Shown here: positions 58,706 through 64,000 of the stretch, piece by piece
How positions within the stretch are numbered: the first letter of the stretch is position 1
Layout: each line of letters begins with the position of its first letter
Assembly: GCA_048268885.1 (NCBI GenBank)
Contig: JBLWUP010000001.1
Location: forward strand, 310,001 to 374,000
Source of the DNA: Pelagibius sp048268885
GTDB lineage: Bacteria; Pseudomonadota; Alphaproteobacteria; Kiloniellales; Kiloniellaceae
Direction of reading: 5' to 3'
DNA: 64,000 nucleotides
Translations under genes and position numbers: made by a program
Notes under the pieces: generated by a model
The model's input: only the letters and a program-made list of their open reading frames with translations
The model's database searches: none
What the model was told of the DNA's origin: nothing

Positions 58706-60453
58706 GCCTGCATGGCCTCCTGCTGGGACGCTTTGGCGGCAACCACCCGCCCGGCCTTGGGCACCGCCTTGGTCACCTTGGGCAGCACTTCGTCGCGCAG
58801 CCCGAATTGCTCGATCAGGCCGTCGCGCAGCACCAGGATCTTGTCCATGCCGGCCAAGACCGAGGGCCGGTGGGCGATGACCACCAGCGTGGTGCCGGCC
58901 TGCTTCAACTCCTGGACCGCGCGCCGCAGGGCTTCCTCGCCCTCGCCGTCGAGGTTGGAATTGGGCTCGTCCAGCACGATGAAGGCGGGGTCGCCGTAGA
59001 GCGCCCGCGCGAGGCCGAGGCGCTGGCGCTGGCCGCCGGAAAGCGCGGCGCCGCCGGTCCCGATCATGGTGTCATAGCCTTCCGGCAGGCGCAGGATCAT
59101 CTCGTGCACCCCGGCGCGCTGGGCCGCGCGCACCACGTTTTCCGGGTTCGGCTCGCCGAAGCGGGCGATGTTCTCCGCCACCGTGCCGTCGAAGAGCTCT
59201 ACGTCCTGCGGCAGGTAGCCCAGGTTGGGGCCCAGCTCCAGATGATTCCAATCGCCGATGTCGGCGCCGTCGAGGCGCACTTGGCCGGCGGCGGCCGGCC
59301 AGACGCCGATAAGCAACCGGGCCAGGGTCGACTTGCCGGCGGCGCTGGGCCCGATGACGCCCAGGCTGTCGCCCGCCTCCAGCGCGAAAGAGATGCCTTT
59401 CAGCACCGGCCGCTCGAGGCCCGGCGGCGCGGCGACCAGACGCTCGACCGAGACGGCGCCCTTGGGGCGCGGCAGCGGCATGCCGACCTCGGGGGCCTTG
59501 TCCTTGTCCAGAAAGCTGTGCAGGCGGCTGTTCGCGTTACGCGCCAGGATGAAGCCGCGCCAGTTCCCGATGGCGCCTTCCACCGGCGCCAGGGCCCGGC
59601 CCATGATGATCGAGGCCGCGATCATGACGCCCGGCGTGATTTCCTGCTGCAGGGCGAGATAGGCGCCGGTGCCGAGGATGGCCACCTGGAGGACGGGGCG
59701 CACGAATTTGGCGCCGGCGGTCACCAATCCGCCCCGGTCGCTGGCCTGAGCCTGGGCGGCGAGCGCCGCCTGATGGCGGGCCAGCCAGCGGCGCTGCAAC
59801 CCCGGCAGCATGCCCATGGCCTCGATCACCTCGGCATTGCGCAGGGTGTTCTCGGTAAAGCCGTGCGCGGCGGCGCTGTCGCGGGAGGCATCGCGCAACG
59901 GCCCACGCGTTGCCAGTTCGCTGATCACCGCCAGGGTGAAGAGCACCACGGCGCCCGAAAGCGCGACCAGACCGAGCAACGGGTGCAGAACGAAGATGAT
60001 AGCCAGGAACAGCGGAGTCCAGGGCGCATCGAAGAAGGAGATCAGGCCCGGCCCAGTCAGGAAGCCGCGCAGGGCCTCCAGGTCACGCAAGGGTTGGCTT
60101 TCCGCCGCTTCCTTCTGCTGCAGGCGCTGGCGCAGCAGGCCGGCGAAGAGCCGCTCGTTGAGCCGGCGGTCGAGGCGCGAGCCGGCACGCACCAGGATGC
60201 GCGAGCGCACCAACTCCAGCAGCGCCGAGGTCAGGATCATGCCAACGGCGACGACGGTCAGCATGATCAGGGTGTGCCGGCTGCCGGAGGTCAGCACCCG
60301 GTCGTAGACCTGCAACATGTAGAGCGGGCCCGTCAGCATCAGCAGGTTGATGAAAAGGCTGAACGCCCCGATGGAGACGAAAGCCTTGCGCACATCCTGG
60401 AAGGCGGCGGCGAGGGCGTTTTTTTGCCGCCCCTTGTTGGTTGTTGTGGTCAT
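58702..60453 (-). CDS. Type I secretion ABC exporter (PrtD/AprD type)
   Basis: A 583-residue fused permease-ATPase. Residues 20-310 hold about six transmembrane helices (start AFVSIGAFSLFINLLMLTGPLYMLQVYDRVL). The ATPase from about 340 has Walker A GPSAAGKST (about 367-375), signature LSGGQRQR and Walker B AFIVLDEPNSNLD. There is no N-terminal C39 peptidase domain, so the substrate uses a C-terminal signal. It exports the RTX protein encoded 95 bp upstream. Confidence 0.94.
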   Translation of the reverse strand: MTTTTNKGRQKNALAAAFQDVRKAFVSIGAFSLFINLLMLTGPLYMLQVYDRVLTSGSRHTLIMLTVVAVGMILTSALLELVRSRILVRAGSRLDRRLNERLFAGLLRQRLQQKEAAESQPLRDLEALRGFLTGPGLISFFDAPWTPLFLAIIFVLHPLLGLVALSGAVVLFTLAVISELATRGPLRDASRDSAAAHGFTENTLRNAEVIEAMGMLPGLQRRWLARHQAALAAQAQASDRGGLVTAGAKFVRPVLQVAILGTGAYLALQQEITPGVMIAASIIMGRALAPVEGAIGNWRGFILARNANSRLHSFLDKDKAPEVGMPLPRPKGAVSVERLVAAPPGLERPVLKGISFALEAGDSLGVIGPSAAGKSTLARLLIGVWPAAAGQVRLDGADIGDWNHLELGPNLGYLPQDVELFDGTVAENIARFGEPNPENVVRAAQRAGVHEMILRLPEGYDTMIGTGGAALSGGQRQRLGLARALYGDPAFIVLDEPNSNLDGEGEEALRRAVQELKQAGTTLVVIAHRPSVLAGMDKILVLRDGLIEQFGLRDEVLPKVTKAVPKAGRVVAAKASQQEAMQA

Positions 60454-60548
60454 TTCCCTGCCTTGAATTGCTTGCGGTTTCCCTGACGCCCGAGGGCGAC
60501 GGCGCCTTTCGGCACCGCCGCCCGGTGAACCAGGGTCAGACTTTCGGC

Positions 60549-63500
60549 TTAGGCGACGTTGAACATGAAGTCATCGTCGTCTAGATCCGCCTTGTTCACG
60601 CCGACCAGGTGCAGCTCGTCCCCGGCCACCACGTCCAGGGTTATGACGACATCGGCGCCGTCGTCGACAGCCGCATCCATCAGCTCGCCGAAGTCCGCGA
60701 TGGAGAAGCCGTTGAGCTGGATGAGGTCGCCGCCGGGCTCGAAATCGGTGATGACGTCGATCCCGTCCCCGCCGTCGAAGACAAAGAGGTCATCGCCGCG
60801 GTCACCGGTGAGAGTGTCGTCGCCCTCGCCGCCGTCGAGGGTGTCGTCGCCGCGCCCGCCGATGATCCGGTCGTCGCCTTCACCACCGGTCAGCAGGTCG
60901 TCCTGTCGCCCACCGTCGATGTAGTCGTCGTCCGCACCGCCATCGATGGTGTCGTCACCGCGATCCCCGAGCAGCTCGTCGTCGCCTGCACCGCCGGTCA
61001 GCAGATCGTCACCGCGGCCGCCGTCGATATCGTCGTCACCGTCCCCGGCGTCGACCACATCGTCATCGCGGCCGGCCTCGACCACGTCATCGCCATCCCC
61101 GGCGTCGATCGTATCGTCGCCCCGACCGCCGGCAATGGTGTCGTCGCCGTCGCCACCGGCGATGAGGTCGTCATCGCGTTCGCCGTCGATCAGATCGTCA
61201 CCATCGCCGCCGTCCAGGGTGTCGTCACCGCGGCCGCCATCGAGCGTGTCGTCGCCGAGGCCGCCCTCCAGAAGGTCGGCGCCCTTGGTGCCGACTTCGT
61301 TGACGGGATCGTCGCCGTTGGAGACGCCTTCCAGAACCGTATCGCTGCGTTCAGTCAGGTTCTGAATGCGGGTGTCGTCGGCCGGTGTGGTGTCCTCCTC
61401 GCCGAAGGCAGTGGTGTTGTAGTTGGCCAGCAGGTATTCGGCCATGGCGTCCTGCTCGCTGCCGGGGGCCGCGAAGTCACTGGCCCCGGCGTCGGTCAGC
61501 ACGTCCTTCAGCTGAACCACATCGGCGAAGTCCGGGTCGGCCGCCACGAAATCGGCGAAGGGGTAGCTGTCACCGCCGCCCGCCAGGAAATCGAGGGTCA
61601 CTACCCGGATCGGCGCGCCTGCGTCGACCGCCAGCTCACCGTTCTCCACCAGGGTCATGACCGGATTGCCGTCGTCATCGAGGATCGCCGCCGATTGGAT
61701 GCGGTCGCCCGACGGCTGCGTCGGATCGAAGCTGAAGGCGACACCGCCGACCTGCGGGAACTGGCCCGGCGTGGCGCCCGGCTCCGTCGCCGCGACCCCG
61801 TGCTCCAGCACCGCCAGCAACTGCGCCGCCGTCAGGGTGATGAGGGTCAGTCCGTTGTTGAACTTCAGGGCGTTCTCGACATCGAGCTGCGACACCTCGC
61901 CCGCCTGCTTGCCGGAGGTCGGGTTGTCCTGCGGCGGCAGCTCGACATAGATGCCGGAACCCGGCGGCACTTCCTCGACCGTACCGATGGCGGAGCGGAT
62001 GCCGCCGCCGTTCTTGATCGAGACCATGACCGTGTCGTCGCAGGACTGGGCCTGGGCGAGGTTGGCATCGGCCGAGAGGTTGCCGAAGTTGGTCTCCTCG
62101 GTGCGCACCTCGTCGCGGCGACCTTCCAGGAAGACGTCCGACTTGCCCAGGATGTTGCTGTCCTTCTCGGTCACGATCGCTTCGACCGCGTCGGTCAGGT
62201 CCTGCACCAGGTCGCCCTTGCTGCCCTCGGCGAAGGGGTCTTCGTTGCCGTAGAGCTCGGCGACCTGCGCGTCGGTGGTGGCGAAGGCGCCGCTCACGTC
62301 CTCGTCGGTCGCCTCACCCTCGTCGAGGATCAGCACACCGTTTTCGTCGAATTCCACCACCAGGCGGCCGACATAGGAGTACTCGCCGTCGGTGCTGACG
62401 ATGACCGCCGGGTCGCCGTCCTTGTTGGTGGTCTGGAACGGATAGTCCTCGTCCGGCGTGTCACCGGGGTTGAGGCCGCGGGTGACGTCCTCGGCGTCGG
62501 CCTGCAGGGTGTCGGAGCCGCCGGCGATAATGACGTCGACGCCGCTCAGCTTGCCGATCAGCTCCTTCTCCAGCGCGATCTGCTGCAGGTGGGTGACCAG
62601 GATCACCTTGTTCACCCCCTGGGCGATCACGTCGTCGATCACCGGCTGCAGGATGGCGGCCAGCGAGTCCATGTCGCTGGGGTCGTCGCTGCCGATCACC
62701 GTGGTGTCACCCGGCGAGGAGATCTGGCCCAGGCCCGGCGTTGTGGCGCCGACAATACCGATCTTTTCGCCGCCTTCCTCGATGATCGTGGCCGGGGCGA
62801 TCTTCGGCGTCGTGGTGCTGCTCGCCGACTGCTCCGGCCCGGTCAGGAAGGCCGTGGCCGGCAGGATGTCGCTGGTGTAGAGCCCCGAAAGGTTGACGTC
62901 GCCGGAGAAATCCAGGTTCGCCGAGAGGTAGGGGAACTGGCTGCCGATCCAGCGGTCATCCACGACACCGTCGTTGCCGCGGTACTGCGGCGCGATGATA
63001 TCCGCCAGGGTCGCCGTGCCCAGGTCGAACTCATGGTTGCCGAGCGCCGAGGCGTCGAAGCCGATGGCGTTCATGATCGAGATATCGACCCGGCCACCGC
63101 CTTCACGCAGGCTCTCGTAGAATTCCTCCGGCGCTTCCAGGCCGAAGAGCTCGTTGTAGAAGTCGTTGAAGACGCCCTGGTCGCGGAAGATGTCCTGATC
63201 GTCGGAGGCGCTGAAGAAGGGGCCGCTGAGATAGTTGTCGCCCGCCGAGAGGGTGATGGAGTTCTCGTGGGTGTCTTCCAGCAGGTCGACGATGGCCGCG
63301 AAGTTGGCCGCGCGGCCGATCGCCTCGACACCGCCTTCCAGGTCGGAGGCATGGAGGATCTGCAGCGTGAAGGTCTCCGGCTCCTCGCCTTCTCCCTCCG
63401 GCTCGATCTCATAGAGCGTCGTGGTGCCGCTGACCTCGTTGGCCACGGCCAGCAGCGCCTTGCCGTTGGGGCTTTCCTCGGCGGAGATGAAGGTCATGCC

Positions 63501-64000
63501 CTCGGGGCCGATGTCGCCTTCGGTCTGCAGGAACTCGACGTACTTGGGGTCGGTCGGATCGGAAACGTTGAAGACCACCACACCGTTGGCGCGCTCCAGG
63601 CCGACGAAGGCATAGGTCTGGTCCCCGACCACGCCGACGGTCACCCCCTCGGGCTCCGAGCCCTTGTTGTCGGAGCGGCCGTCGAGCTCCTCCTTCTGCT
63701 CCTCGGTCAGCACCTCGCCGAGCACGCGGGCAATCTGGTCGCCGGAGTCGAAGACCTGCTCGCCTTCCGAGTTCCAGATGGAGAAAGAGCGCGCGCCATA
63801 GACGAAGAGCTGGTCGATATCCCCGTCGCCATCTGTATCGCCGTCGATGCTGGAGGCCTGCAGGCGACCGAGCACCTCGTCCTGCTGCAGGTAGGCGGCA
63901 TCGGGATAGGCCTCGGGATCGAGGGTCAGATCCCTGATCCGCACGTCCTCGTCGCGGGCGTCACCCTCGTTGGCGGTGATGTAGAAGGTCTCGCCGCCGA
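60549..64000 (-). CDS. Secreted RTX protein with choice-of-anchor I-like and 5'-nucleotidase/metallophosphoesterase domains (5' end outside window)
   Basis: Over 1150 residues are visible; the frame stays open to the right edge, so the true start lies beyond. In order it has an anchor-I/beta-propeller-like part (ITANEGDARDED, VFNVSDPTDPKYVEF) and a calcineurin-like 5'-nucleotidase domain (LQILHASDLEGG, SAGDNYLSG, GNHEFDLG, IKNGGGIRSAIG, RVVTLDFLAGGGDSYPF). About 19 RTX nonapeptides (GDDTLDGGx type, 60800-61290) and a C-terminal secretion region ending DDFMFNVA follow. The usual GGHSH metal motif reads AGGSDT. It is probably a calcium-folded extracellular phosphatase/nucleotidase that scavenges phosphate or nucleosides. 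Confidence 0.92.
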   Translation of the reverse strand, partial: GGETFYITANEGDARDEDVRIRDLTLDPEAYPDAAYLQQDEVLGRLQASSIDGDTDGDGDIDQLFVYGARSFSIWNSEGEQVFDSGDQIARVLGEVLTEEQKEELDGRSDNKGSEPEGVTVGVVGDQTYAFVGLERANGVVVFNVSDPTDPKYVEFLQTEGDIGPEGMTFISAEESPNGKALLAVANEVSGTTTLYEIEPEGEGEEPETFTLQILHASDLEGGVEAIGRAANFAAIVDLLEDTHENSITLSAGDNYLSGPFFSASDDQDIFRDQGVFNDFYNELFGLEAPEEFYESLREGGGRVDISIMNAIGFDASALGNHEFDLGTATLADIIAPQYRGNDGVVDDRWIGSQFPYLSANLDFSGDVNLSGLYTSDILPATAFLTGPEQSASSTTTPKIAPATIIEEGGEKIGIVGATTPGLGQISSPGDTTVIGSDDPSDMDSLAAILQPVIDDVIAQGVNKVILVTHLQQIALEKELIGKLSGVDVIIAGGSDTLQADAEDVTRGLNPGDTPDEDYPFQTTNKDGDPAVIVSTDGEYSYVGRLVVEFDENGVLILDEGEATDEDVSGAFATTDAQVAELYGNEDPFAEGSKGDLVQDLTDAVEAIVTEKDSNILGKSDVFLEGRRDEVRTEETNFGNLSADANLAQAQSCDDTVMVSIKNGGGIRSAIGTVEEVPPGSGIYVELPPQDNPTSGKQAGEVSQLDVENALKFNNGLTLITLTAAQLLAVLEHGVAATEPGATPGQFPQVGGVAFSFDPTQPSGDRIQSAAILDDDGNPVMTLVENGELAVDAGAPIRVVTLDFLAGGGDSYPFADFVAADPDFADVVQLKDVLTDAGASDFAAPGSEQDAMAEYLLANYNTTAFGEEDTTPADDTRIQNLTERSDTVLEGVSNGDDPVNEVGTKGADLLEGGLGDDTLDGGRGDDTLDGGDGDDLIDGERDDDLIAGGDGDDTIAGGRGDDTIDAGDGDDVVEAGRDDDVVDAGDGDDDIDGGRGDDLLTGGAGDDELLGDRGDDTIDGGADDDYIDGGRQDDLLTGGEGDDRIIGGRGDDTLDGGEGDDTLTGDRGDDLFVFDGGDGIDVITDFEPGGDLIQLNGFSIADFGELMDAAVDDGADVVITLDVVAGDELHLVGVNKADLDDDDFMFNVA

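Noticed and set aside
60800..61290. Tandem GTCGTCGCC-like DNA repeats, which could be mistaken for a satellite or CRISPR array
   Set aside because: They have a 27-bp period in frame and encode RTX nonapeptides; no constant repeat with unique spacers exists.

Overview
The window is GC-rich, densely coded DNA of an alphaproteobacterial type. I infer the Rhodospirillales/Kiloniellales neighbourhood from the gene families and operon styles, not from any marker gene. It holds about 50 protein genes, no rRNA, no complete tRNA, no CRISPR array and no recognisable transposase or integrase. The genes work on nitrogen scavenging, nitrate respiration, uptake and catabolism of organic acids, and type I protein secretion.

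1-10.8 kb, minus strand: two linked nitrogen operons. One is a urea ABC transporter, urtABCDE (urtE runs off the left edge). Upstream of it, and transcribed toward it, is a guanidine operon: binding protein, permease, ATPase, a guanidine hydrolase-type ureohydrolase (GdmH) and a small protein with a His-rich N-terminus. Its leader carries a clear guanidine-I (ykkC) riboswitch placed directly after a near-consensus sigma-54 promoter. Read together, guanidine is imported when nitrogen is short and guanidine is present, hydrolysed to urea and ammonia, and urea from inside or outside is handled by the urt system (urease is presumably outside the window).

10.8-15.3 kb: unlinked single genes (class II aldolase, exported pentapeptide-repeat protein, DUF983 protein, LOG-family protein) and a Crp/Fnr regulator.

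15.2-26.6 kb, plus strand: a complete respiratory nitrate reductase locus, narK1-narK2-narGHJI, followed by a parvulin-type isomerase and a hemerythrin-like protein. A cysteine-free Fnr/Dnr-type regulator is divergent from it. The shared intergenic region contains two FNR-type boxes.

26.6-57.3 kb: a 30.5-kb block of transporters and catabolic enzymes, bounded by two direct 170-bp repeats (about 90% identical). Each repeat begins with what looks like the last 21 nt of a tRNA gene and directly follows a strong hairpin. Inside are a TAXI-TRAP transporter with an extra permease, an orphan binding protein, SDR and aldehyde dehydrogenase, a Liv-type ABC transporter with a fused LivM-LivG-LivF polypeptide, LysR, IclR, cupin, ThDP enzyme, KstD-like flavoprotein, SDR, thioesterase, D-2-hydroxyacid dehydrogenase, enolase-superfamily protein, enoyl-CoA hydratase, CoA-transferase, GntR, TctCBA and a broken DapA-family gene. 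The same 15-bp palindrome sits at the LysR/ABC divergent promoter and before the binding-protein/TRAP genes, suggesting a small regulon. The substrate is not known.

57.3-64 kb, minus strand: a type I secretion operon: a very large RTX-repeat phosphoesterase/5'-nucleotidase-like protein (N-terminus beyond the right edge), its ABC exporter and its membrane-fusion protein.

Most promising for follow-up: the guanidine operon (sigma-54 plus riboswitch plus His-rich accessory protein) and the repeat-bounded catabolic island.
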